Under the pieces are notes generated by a model, which was not told the DNA's origin, did not search any database, and saw only the letters and a program-made list of their open reading frames with translations. A stretch of DNA of 64,000 bases from S015-6 sp964384945 (lineage in GTDB: Bacteria; Desulfobacterota; DSWW01), in assembly GCA_964384945.1 (NCBI GenBank), contig CAYLMK010000004.1:310001-374000 (forward strand), written 5' to 3'. Every line of letters begins with the position of its first letter. Positions within the stretch are counted from its first letter, which is position 1. The position numbers were made by a program, and so were the translations under genes. This document shows positions 48,667 to 56,586 of this stretch, one piece after another.

Positions 48667-51549
48667 ATGCCGGCAAGTCTAGGCTCGGAGCGGGCCACGG
48701 TGCAGAATCCGCTCATCGCCTACGCGGTGGAGATCGGCTGGGCCTACCTGTCGCCGGAGGAGGCGCTCACGCTTCGCCGGGGCGAGAGCGGTACGCTGCT
48801 CTACGCCACCCTGCGGGACAAGCTCATCAGTCTCAACCCCGGAGTTGTCACCGTTTCCAACGTGGACGAGGTCACTGCCAGGATCGAGAACGTCCGAGCC
48901 AACATCGAGGGCAATGCCGAGGTCCTGGCCTGGCTGAGGGGCGAGCGGTCGGTCTATTGCGAGGCTGAAAAGCGCCGCCTCAATGTCATGCTCATCGACT
49001 TCGAGCACCCGGCGAACAACGTCTTCCAGGTGACGGAGGAGTGGCAATACACCAACGGCCAGCACCGAAACCGGGCCGACGTGATGTTCTGTTTGAACGG
49101 CATCCCCGTGGCCGTCGTCGAGACCAAGAGCGCCGCCAAGAGGGACGGCCTGGACGAGGCCGTGATCCAGATCCGGCGCTACCACCGCGAGACGCCGGAG
49201 CTCATGACCGCGCCCCAGGTGTTCGATGTAACCCAGATCCTGGATTTCTACTACGGCGTCACCTGGAACCTGGACCGCAAGAATCTCTTCAACTGGAGGG
49301 ACGAGGAGAAGGGCAACTTCGAGAAAAAGGCCAAGCGCTTCTTCGCCAGGGAACGCTTCCTGAAGCTCCTGGAGGCCTGGATCGTCTTCTACAAGAAAGA
49401 CGACGAGCTGCAGAAGATCGTGCTCCGCCAGCACCAGACCCGGGCCGTGGAGAAGGTGCTCGAGCGGGTGCTGGACCCTGAGAAGCGCGCCGGGCTCGTC
49501 TGGCACACCCAGGGCTCGGGCAAGACCTTCACCATGATCAAGGCCGCTGACCTCATCCTCAATCATCCTGCCTTTGAGAAGCCCACGGTCGTGATCCTCG
49601 TGGACCGGAACGAGCTGGAAGGCCAGCTCGCGGGCTGGCTCAAGAGTTACGGGATCTCCGCCGAATACGCTGCAAGCAAGCAGCATCTCCGGGACCTTCT
49701 GCGCTCCGACTACCGCGGGCTCATCGTCTCCATGATCCACAAGTTCGACCGGGCCGATGCGGATCTCTGTACGCGGCCGAACGTCTTTGTCCTGGTGGAC
49801 GAGGCGCACCGCACCACGAGCGGCGACCTGGGCAACTACCTCGTTGCGGCCCTGCCCGGTGCCACGATGATCGGCTTTACCGGCACGCCCATCGACCGCA
49901 TCGCTTACGGCAAGGGGACCTTCAAGGTATTCGGCCGGGACGACGAGAAGGGATACCTCGACAAGTACAGCATCGCCGAGTCCATCGAGGACGGAACCAC
50001 CCTGCCTCTGCACTACACCCTGGCGCCCAACGACATCCGCGTCCCGCGCGAGCAACTTGAAAGGGAGTTCCTCGACCTGGTGGAAGCGGAGGGCGTGAGC
50101 GACATTGAGGAGCTGAACAGGATCCTGGACCGCGCCGTGAACCTGAAGACCTTTCTCAAGGCGGAAGACCGGGTGGAGAAGGTGGCGGCCTTTGTGGCCA
50201 GGCACTTCCGTGAGAACGTGGAGCCGCTGGGCTACAAGGCGTTTCTTGTGGCCGTAGACCGCGAGGCCTGCGCGCTGTACAAGAAGGCGCTGGACAAGCA
50301 CCTCCCGCCCGAGTATTCCACAGTGGTCTACTCCCCTGTCCACAACGATAACGAGATGCTGGCCGCGTACCACCTGACCGAGGACGAGGAGAAGCGCGTC
50401 CGCAAGGCGTTCCTCAGGCGCGATGCGTTGCCCAAGATTCTCATGGTCACCGAGAAGCTTCTCACCGGTTTCGACGCTCCGATCCTCTATTGCATGTACC
50501 TGGACAAGCCGATGCGCGACCACACGCTCCTGCAGGCCATTGCCCGGGTCAACCGGCCTTACGAGGACGAGGGCGGTATCAAGAAGCCCTCCGGATTCGT
50601 GCTCGACTTCGTGGGCATCTTCGAGAAGCTGGAGAAGGCGCTGGCCTTTGACTCCGAGGTGGTGGCGAGTGTGATCCAGAACATCGAGGTCCTCAAGGCG
50701 CGCTTTGCCGAACTCATGGCAATCGAGGGGCGGGCGTACCTGTCACTCACCACGGGTCCGATCGACGACAAGGCGGTCGAGGCCGCCATCGCCGCCTTCG
50801 ACGACAAGGAAAAGCGCCAGAAATTCTTTGCGTTTTTCAGAGAGCTGGAAATCCTGTACGAGATCATCTCGCCGGACGTGTTCCTGCGGCCCCGCCTCGA
50901 GGATTATCGCAAGCTCTCGATGCTCTACCAGATCGTCCGTAACGCCTTCGGCAAGCAGGTGCCGCTCGTCTACGACCTCATGAAGAAGACCGAGAGCATG
51001 GTCCGAGAGGCTGTGTCTGCTTACGGGCTCAGCGCGACCATGCCGCTCGTCAAGATCGACGAGAACACTGTGAAGGCCCTGCAATCCTCAGACGCACCAG
51101 GCAGCTCCAAGATCGTCAACCTGGGCCGCAGCCTCGTGGCTGCGGTCGCCGAGGAGGAGAACCGGCAGCCCTATCTCATTCCCATCGGCGAACGGACCGA
51201 GGCGATCCTGGAGATGTACGACGACCGGCAGATTACAACTCAGCAGGCGCTCGAGAAGTTGCGGGAGCTCCTCGACGAGTATGTCCAGGCCAGGAAGGAG
51301 CGGGAGAGAAGCGGCTTTGACCTGAACACCTTCACGATCTTCTGGATGCTCAAACAGGCCGGCGCCAGGGACCCCGACCAGGCCGCGCCTGTCGTGAACG
51401 CGGCCTTCGAGCGTTTTCCCAACTACCCGCACAACGTCGCGGAGCTGCGCGGGCTCAAGGCCGAGCTGTACAAGGTGCTGCTCCCACAGGTGGGCAAGGA
51501 GAAGATGGTCGCCCTGGCCGAGCGCCTGCTGAAGGTGGAGCGGAAATGA
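48667..51549 (+). CDS. hsdR: Type I restriction endonuclease/DNA translocase subunit
   Basis: A 960-residue HsdR. The N-terminal nuclease domain has the acidic residue Asp138 (NRADVMF) and Glu152-x-Lys154 (VVETKSAAK). The SF2 motor has Walker A HTQGSGKTFTM (Lys286), DEAH at 378-381 (LVDEAHRTTSGD) and the later helicase motifs GFTGTPI and ARVNRPY. The C-terminal domain binds the methyltransferase. It translocates unmodified DNA and cuts at a distance. ATG 48667 follows AGGAAGG. It overlaps the downstream metallopeptidase by 4 bp (ATGA). With hsdM and hsdS this gives a complete, apparently functional type I system. Confidence 0.96.
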   Translation: MPASLGSERATVQNPLIAYAVEIGWAYLSPEEALTLRRGESGTLLYATLRDKLISLNPGVVTVSNVDEVTARIENVRANIEGNAEVLAWLRGERSVYCEAEKRRLNVMLIDFEHPANNVFQVTEEWQYTNGQHRNRADVMFCLNGIPVAVVETKSAAKRDGLDEAVIQIRRYHRETPELMTAPQVFDVTQILDFYYGVTWNLDRKNLFNWRDEEKGNFEKKAKRFFARERFLKLLEAWIVFYKKDDELQKIVLRQHQTRAVEKVLERVLDPEKRAGLVWHTQGSGKTFTMIKAADLILNHPAFEKPTVVILVDRNELEGQLAGWLKSYGISAEYAASKQHLRDLLRSDYRGLIVSMIHKFDRADADLCTRPNVFVLVDEAHRTTSGDLGNYLVAALPGATMIGFTGTPIDRIAYGKGTFKVFGRDDEKGYLDKYSIAESIEDGTTLPLHYTLAPNDIRVPREQLEREFLDLVEAEGVSDIEELNRILDRAVNLKTFLKAEDRVEKVAAFVARHFRENVEPLGYKAFLVAVDREACALYKKALDKHLPPEYSTVVYSPVHNDNEMLAAYHLTEDEEKRVRKAFLRRDALPKILMVTEKLLTGFDAPILYCMYLDKPMRDHTLLQAIARVNRPYEDEGGIKKPSGFVLDFVGIFEKLEKALAFDSEVVASVIQNIEVLKARFAELMAIEGRAYLSLTTGPIDDKAVEAAIAAFDDKEKRQKFFAFFRELEILYEIISPDVFLRPRLEDYRKLSMLYQIVRNAFGKQVPLVYDLMKKTESMVREAVSAYGLSATMPLVKIDENTVKALQSSDAPGSSKIVNLGRSLVAAVAEEENRQPYLIPIGERTEAILEMYDDRQITTQQALEKLRELLDEYVQARKERERSGFDLNTFTIFWMLKQAGARDPDQAAPVVNAAFERFPNYPHNVAELRGLKAELYKVLLPQVGKEKMVALAERLLKVERK

Positions 51550-51881
51550 AGGCGGCAAGCACGCGGGCGGCCCTGGAAGCGAAACGGGCCTTCAAGTCCG
51601 AACTTGATCGATGGGCCGAGCGGATCAACGTGAAGCCCAGGCGGGTCCAGATCCAGCGCATGACCCGGAAATGGGCATCGTGTTCTTCTTCGGGCCGCCT
51701 GTGCTTCGCTGCCGACCTCCTTGACCAGCCCCCCGATTTCCGCGAGGCGGTCATGGTCCATGAACTCGTGCACCTCATCGTCCCCAACCACGGCAGGCTC
51801 TTCAAGAGCATGATGCGGGCCTATATGCCGGGCTGGGAGAAAACCCTTCGCAAGTACCTGTCGGAAAAGGCGCTTTGCTGA
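51546..51881 (+). CDS. YgjP/DUF45-type zinc metallopeptidase domain protein
   Basis: A 111-residue protein with the HELVH zinc motif (VMVHELVHLIVPNHGRLFKSMM) and the preceding RMTRKWASCSSSGRLCFAADLL pattern, both features of the YgjP-like/M48-related metallopeptidase domain. Two histidines and a glutamate of HELVH plus the downstream His of NHG would bind and activate zinc. The gene overlaps hsdR by 4 bp, so it belongs to the restriction operon. Such genes are known as common companions of type I systems; the substrate is unknown. It is shorter than typical YgjP, with a truncated N-terminus. Confidence 0.88.
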   Translation: MKAASTRAALEAKRAFKSELDRWAERINVKPRRVQIQRMTRKWASCSSSGRLCFAADLLDQPPDFREAVMVHELVHLIVPNHGRLFKSMMRAYMPGWEKTLRKYLSEKALC

Positions 51882-51955
51882 AGTTGGGACGCAGGGCAAG
51901 CAAGGCCCCCCGGAAGCGACCGGAACGCATGAGACGGTCCTCCTTCGACAGCCCA

Positions 51956-52234
51956 CTACCCCCCGGAGATGGGGGACAGGACGGCCAGCTCGTCGCCCTC
52001 CCGGATGACCGTCTTACGCAATTCGGACAGGTCTACGCGATCCCCGTTCAGCAGGAGGGTCGCCCCCTGCCGCCTCCTGCACACGGCTCGAAAGAAGCCC
52101 TTCTCCGGCTTGCCCATCTTGTCGAGACGGTCCAGCAGCTTGTCGAGCCGGAGCCCTCTGCCCGCTTCGATCTCGATCTTCTCGTTCAACATCCCCCGAG
52201 GGGTGAGCAGATGAAGGCGTACGAAGGCGGGCAC
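51956..52234 (-). CDS. MoaD/ThiS-like ubiquitin-fold sulfur carrier
   Basis: A 92-residue beta-grasp protein ending in Gly-Gly (AVLSPISGG), as required for C-terminal adenylation and thiocarboxylation in MoaD/ThiS carriers. It initiates at GTG 52234 with AGGAGG six bases upstream. Likely role: sulfur donor for molybdopterin/tungstopterin, thiamine or another sulfur-containing product. No MoeB/ThiF-type activating enzyme is near. It lies downstream of the sulfatase-like gene on the same strand and may be cotranscribed with it. Confidence 0.8.
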   Translation of the reverse strand: MPAFVRLHLLTPRGMLNEKIEIEAGRGLRLDKLLDRLDKMGKPEKGFFRAVCRRRQGATLLLNGDRVDLSELRKTVIREGDELAVLSPISGG

Positions 52235-52314
52235 GAGATCCTCCTTTCCTCATCCGGGGGCCGAAGCCCCTGCCGAAGCAGGGCAAAATCGTTCTTGAGG
52301 ATCGTGGTCCAGGT

Positions 52315-53562
52315 TCATTCCAGGTACCCGAAGGCGCGCAGCAGCCTGCGCGTATCTTCCTCTTCGCGCGCGAGGAGGGCCGTCCCTCCCTGCGGGCGTG
52401 AGGACCGGATGCCGTCCAGCCACTCTTTGAGTTGTTCGGCCGTGCGGGGATGCCGGTCGACGAGATTCGTCTCCTCCCCCGGATCCAGGGGGAGATGGAA
52501 GAGGGCTTCCCCGTCCGGACCCGTAACGTACTTCCACTCGTCCGAGCGAAGGCAGGCGAGCCCGAGCGGCTCGTTCTCCGCGTAGGCCACCCTCCTCGCC
52601 GGGTCGTATCGAGCCTTCTCTCCCAGGCCCGGAAGGGGAAGCGGAACCCCGGAAAAGGCATGCCCTACGCCCTCATCACCGGCGCGGGCGGTCTCGAACA
52701 GCGCGCTCGAGACCGTGGGCACGATGTCCGCCGTCCTCACCAGATCCGGAACGCGCAGTCCCTTCCAGGGGATGCGTTCGCCGAACAGGATCAGCGGGAC
52801 CCGCAGGACGCCTTCCGTGAGTTGACCGTTGTGGGCCGGGGGCATGCCCCGGACGAGTCCCTCCCCGTGGTCCGACAGGACAATCAGGAGCGCGTTCTCG
52901 TAGCGTCCCTTCCGGAGGAGGAGATCCAGGATCGAACGGACGCAGCGCTGGTCCGCATACGAGATCTTGCCCTCGTAGAACTGCCAGAAAGGGTCCCGGC
53001 TGTAACGGTAGAACTCCGGGAGATCGTACTCCGGCAGATGATGGGTGTCCAGGTAGTGAAACCACAGGAAGACGGGCCCTTTCTGCCGTCCCAGCCACCC
53101 CTCGGCCGCATCGAGCACATCCTCCCAGCGGTTGCGGTTGTTTGCGCTCGTCCCGCCATTGCCACCCTCGAGGTCCGGCGCCCCCAGGGCGTATTCCTCG
53201 AAATAGAAGTCAAATCCCTTGCCGAATCCGGGCCGGGCGCCCAGGAGATCGTTCCCGGGAAAGCCCGCGCACCGGAATCCTCGCTCCGAAAGAAGGGATG
53301 CAAGGGTGGGCGCGGCCGGATCGATCCGATCGTAGGCGGTACGCAGGCCGTGGATGGGCGGATAGAGGCCTGTCATGAGACCTGCGTGTGAAACCCACGT
53401 GTTGGGGGCCTGCGTGATCGCCTGTTCGAAGAGAACGCCTCCGGAGGCCATCCGGTCCAGGGCGGGCGTCCGCACGTCCGGGCATCCGTAACAGCCCAGG
53501 AAGTCGGGCCGTACGCAGTCCAGCGTGATGAGCACCAGGTCCTGGAAGGGGAAAAGGTTCAT
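52315..53562 (-). CDS. Sulfatase-fold hydrolase with Thr at the formylglycine position
   Basis: A 415-residue alkaline-phosphatase-superfamily enzyme of the sulfatase type. The N-terminal metal site is in LVLITLDCVRPDFLGCYG. At the position of the C/S-x-P-x-R formylglycine signature it reads Thr55-Trp-Val-Ser-His59 followed by AGLMTGLYPPIHGLR, so there is no Cys or Ser to convert and no Arg. The second metal-site motif VLSDHGEGL is intact. Such proteins may use Thr as nucleophile, as phosphoethanolamine transferases and some phosphonate hydrolases do. No signal peptide, so probably cytosolic. ATG 53562 is favoured over the TTG at 53589. Substrate not predictable. Confidence 0.8.
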   Translation of the reverse strand: MNLFPFQDLVLITLDCVRPDFLGCYGCPDVRTPALDRMASGGVLFEQAITQAPNTWVSHAGLMTGLYPPIHGLRTAYDRIDPAAPTLASLLSERGFRCAGFPGNDLLGARPGFGKGFDFYFEEYALGAPDLEGGNGGTSANNRNRWEDVLDAAEGWLGRQKGPVFLWFHYLDTHHLPEYDLPEFYRYSRDPFWQFYEGKISYADQRCVRSILDLLLRKGRYENALLIVLSDHGEGLVRGMPPAHNGQLTEGVLRVPLILFGERIPWKGLRVPDLVRTADIVPTVSSALFETARAGDEGVGHAFSGVPLPLPGLGEKARYDPARRVAYAENEPLGLACLRSDEWKYVTGPDGEALFHLPLDPGEETNLVDRHPRTAEQLKEWLDGIRSSRPQGGTALLAREEEDTRRLLRAFGYLE

Positions 53563-53714
53563 GCCCGCAAAACCCTCAGGGGCCGGCAAAGGGCCGGACG
53601 AATCGTCTCGGGAACCATGGACGCGACCCGCCTGCCTTGCATGGCAAGGCTCGAATCGAAATAATATTATAAGTATCGCTTGTGAATCTGGCCACCCTGT
53701 GAGGCCCGCTCTCC

Positions 53715-54578
53715 ATGGATGAGACAGGATCCCGCTCCGGCGACCCGGATGCCGGCCGCCGGAGGGCAGAGAAGTTCGAACGGCTCGAGGCCCTGCTCGC
53801 GCCCCTCCGAAAGGTGGTGCTCGCCTTCTCGGGCGGGGTGGACTCCACCTTCCTCCTTGCCGTGCTTCGCAAGGACCCGGCCCGGGAGGTGATCGCGGTC
53901 ACCGCCCTGTCTGCCACCCACCCCCGCCGAGAGAGGGAGGAGGCAAGAGAGCTGGCCCGGTTCCTGTCGGCCGAGCATCACGAGATCGAGGGCGACGAGA
54001 TCCGGCTGGAGGCCTTTCGAAGCAATCCCCCGGACCGCTGCTACCACTGCAAGAAGCACCTCTTCTCCAGGATCGAGGAGATCCGGAGGCAGAAAGGCTA
54101 TGAAGCGGTCCTGGACGGATCCAACGCGGATGATCCGGCCGATTTCCGGCCCGGCCTGAGGGCCCTGAAGGAACTCGGGGTGCGCAGCCCCCTTCAGGAG
54201 GCAAGGCTCGGCAAGGCCGAGATCCGGGCCCTGTCCCGCGAGATGGGCCTTCGAACCTGGGACAAGCCCTCCATCGCCTGCCTGGCCTCCCGGGTTCCGT
54301 ACGGCACGGAGATCACGGAGGAGGCCCTCCTGCGCATCGACCGATGCGAGGCCTTCCTGGGCGACCGGGTTCAGGGCCCGATCCGGGTCCGAGCCCACGG
54401 TGATCTGGCGCGCATCGAGTCGTCCCCTGAAGCCTTCCAGAAAATGCTCGCCCGCAGGGAGGAACTCGTCCGTTTCTTCAAGGAGCAGGGGTTCACCTAT
54501 GTGACCCTGGACATGCAGGGCTACCGGACGGGAAGCATGAACGAGTCGCTGGGAAAGGCCGAACAAGGGAGGCACTGA
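53715..54578 (+). CDS. larE: LarE-type ATP-dependent sacrificial sulfur transferase
   Basis: A 287-residue PP-loop enzyme that adenylates a pyridinium-dicarboxylate intermediate and donates sulfur in synthesis of the nickel-pincer cofactor of lactate racemase and relatives. The PP-loop motif LAFSGGVDST is at 37-45. Cysteines in DRCYHCKK (109 and 112) and SIACLASR (189) are conserved. The last matches the position of the sacrificial cysteine, and the three together may instead hold an FeS cluster, as in some LarE proteins. LarB, LarC and LarA are not in the window. The following dehydrogenase gene starts 18 bp after it, so they are cotranscribed. Confidence 0.9.
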   Translation: MDETGSRSGDPDAGRRRAEKFERLEALLAPLRKVVLAFSGGVDSTFLLAVLRKDPAREVIAVTALSATHPRREREEARELARFLSAEHHEIEGDEIRLEAFRSNPPDRCYHCKKHLFSRIEEIRRQKGYEAVLDGSNADDPADFRPGLRALKELGVRSPLQEARLGKAEIRALSREMGLRTWDKPSIACLASRVPYGTEITEEALLRIDRCEAFLGDRVQGPIRVRAHGDLARIESSPEAFQKMLARREELVRFFKEQGFTYVTLDMQGYRTGSMNESLGKAEQGRH

Positions 54579-54596
54579 GCCGAAGGAGATAAGGAA

Positions 54597-56039
54597 TTGA
54601 ACACAAAGGATTTCAACGCCCTCGAGTACACCAAGGAGGCATCCTTCCAGAAGGCTTCGTATCGATATGAGGGGGATGCGGAGCGGGGCTGGCGCGTGTT
54701 GCGCGAGGGCAGGGAGCACCTCACCCTTCCCAAGGGGTACCGCCTCCTGCGTTCCATCCGTTGCGGGGTGTGCTCCACCGATCTGGCCCGCCATCACCTT
54801 CCCTACCCGCTTCCCCAGATCACGGGGCACGAGGTCATCGCCGAGGACGCATCGGGAAAGACGGTGGCGGCGGAGATCAACGCCTCGCACCGCGCGACAG
54901 GCTCCCCTCTCGCGGAGACCTGCCCGTTCTGTCGAAACGGACTGCCCACTCACTGCCCGGACCGGCTCACGCTCGGCATCGACCGGCTCCCCGGAGGGTT
55001 CGCGCCCTGGATCCTCGTGCCGGAACACAACATTGTGCAGATACCGAATGCGGTCGGCCCCGGCGCGGCCGTGCTGGTCGAGCCATTTGCCGCGGCCGTC
55101 CGTGCGGCCGAAAAGATCGATCCCGCCGGTTCGAGGCGCCTCGCCGTGCTCGGCGCCGGAAGGCTCGGGCTACTCATCGTGGCGGCCCTTCGAGGCAGGC
55201 GCGAATCCCTGGGGGCCTCCTTCTCGATCGAGGCGATCGACCGGCAGAAGGAACGCCTCCGGGTCGCCGCCGCGCTCGGGGCAGACCGCGTTTGGGACGA
55301 CGCCGGGTCCCTCGTGAACCGAGGCGGCGACCGGCCATCCTTCGACGTGGTCTTCGAGTCCACGGGAACACCCCAGGGGCTCGAGCTGGCGATGGCGCTC
55401 GCCTACCGGGAGGTGCACCTCAAGTCCACGACCGGCCTCGCCTCCATGGGGCTCGCGCACGCGACCGAACTCGTGGTGGACGAGGTCTGCCTCGGGCCCC
55501 TGGGAGGCGATCCGGCCGGCGCCCTTCCCGCGCCGCCGGAGGCGGAAAGCGCCGCCCTGCTCTGCGGCTCTCGCAGCCCGGCCGAGATCGCCGGGCGCAT
55601 CGAGGAGGCAGGGTACCGTATCGTTCGGAGCCCCGGGGAGGCAGGCCTCCTCGCGTATGCCGAGGAGGTCCGGTCCGGGCAGGCCCGGCAGGTCTCCCTG
55701 GCGGTCGTGGAGTCGATCGAATCGGTGGACAGGCTTCTCCGGCCCTGGCCGGACCGGGAGCAGGGCATCATCCGGCCCACGGGAACCATCCTCGTGGCGG
55801 ACACGGGTCAGGCAAGGGACGGGCTCCTCTCCCCCATGCTCGAGAGGGGAATCCGGATCAGCACTTCCAGGTGCGGGGACTTCCGCCGTGCCCTGCCCAT
55901 TTTGCAGGCCCTGCTGGAAAGGGGGATCGACCTCGGGGCGATCGTCACGGAAACGCTCCCGGCAGCCGAATTGCCTCGCGCCTTCGAACGGGCCCGGTCT
56001 CCGGGCAACATCAAGGTCGTCGTGGAGCACTCGCAATAG
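54597..56039 (+). CDS. Zinc-type medium-chain dehydrogenase (alcohol/threonine dehydrogenase-like)
   Basis: A 480-residue MDR-superfamily protein starting at TTG 54597 after AAGGAGATAAGG. Catalytic zinc ligands are the Cys of IRCGVCSTD and the His of ITGHEV. The structural-zinc lobe keeps only three cysteines (TCPFCRNGLPTHC); the first of the usual four is replaced. The Rossmann motif is VLGAGRLGLLIVAAL. About 120 extra residues follow after the nucleotide-binding domain and include a segment resembling repeats of the domain (VESIESVDRLLRPWPDREQG), making it longer than typical MDRs of 340-380 residues. Substrate unknown. It follows larE, so it might use or need a product linked to the nickel-pincer pathway. 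Confidence 0.78.
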   Translation: MNTKDFNALEYTKEASFQKASYRYEGDAERGWRVLREGREHLTLPKGYRLLRSIRCGVCSTDLARHHLPYPLPQITGHEVIAEDASGKTVAAEINASHRATGSPLAETCPFCRNGLPTHCPDRLTLGIDRLPGGFAPWILVPEHNIVQIPNAVGPGAAVLVEPFAAAVRAAEKIDPAGSRRLAVLGAGRLGLLIVAALRGRRESLGASFSIEAIDRQKERLRVAAALGADRVWDDAGSLVNRGGDRPSFDVVFESTGTPQGLELAMALAYREVHLKSTTGLASMGLAHATELVVDEVCLGPLGGDPAGALPAPPEAESAALLCGSRSPAEIAGRIEEAGYRIVRSPGEAGLLAYAEEVRSGQARQVSLAVVESIESVDRLLRPWPDREQGIIRPTGTILVADTGQARDGLLSPMLERGIRISTSRCGDFRRALPILQALLERGIDLGAIVTETLPAAELPRAFERARSPGNIKVVVEHSQ

Positions 56040-56102
56040 ATCTCGTTATCCAGCATACCGAGGGAAAAGGCGAGAACGTGAAGGAGGGGGGCAGAATCGA
56101 CT

Positions 56103-56510
56103 ATGAGATACTCGACGAAGGCCGAGGCGAAGGAATTCGCCGCTCGATGGCTGCCTGCTTGGACCGGAAACGACCCTGAGCGGCTTGTAGGCTTTTACTC
56201 CGATGATGCCTTCTATTGCGACCCGGCGATTCCGGAGGGAGTGAGAGGGAAGGAGGCGCTGCTTGCCTATTTCCGACGATTGCTGTCCCGCAATCCTGAC
56301 TGGGTCTGGACCCAAATCGAGGGCATCCCGCTCGAAGACGGCTTTCTCAACAAATGGCTCGCAAGGATCCCCGTAGGCGGCCGCACCCTCGATGTGGCAG
56401 GCGTATGCTTCGTTCAGTTCGACGAGCAAGGCCTCATACGCCGCAACGAGGTCTACTTCGACCGGAGCGACCTTCTGAAGGAGATGTCAAAGGCAAGAAA
56501 GAAGGCGTGA
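56103..56510 (+). CDS. SnoaL/NTF2-like protein
   Basis: A 135-residue NTF2-like cone-fold protein: AKEFAARWLPAWTGNDPERLVGFYSDDAFYCDPAIPEGVRGKEALLAYFRRLL and a matching C-terminal half ending NEVYFDRSDLLKEM. Members act as cyclases, isomerases or ligand-binding proteins; with His/Asp residues in the cavity it may be catalytic, but nothing specific can be assigned. It follows the dehydrogenase by 63 bp on the same strand and could be cotranscribed. Confidence 0.8.
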   Translation: MRYSTKAEAKEFAARWLPAWTGNDPERLVGFYSDDAFYCDPAIPEGVRGKEALLAYFRRLLSRNPDWVWTQIEGIPLEDGFLNKWLARIPVGGRTLDVAGVCFVQFDEQGLIRRNEVYFDRSDLLKEMSKARKKA

Positions 56511-56586
56511 ACCGCGGACGGGGCTGTTCTCCGGAAATCCTATCAAAGCCGCGGAATACCGTGCCCCCCGAATCGCGAACGTCGGG

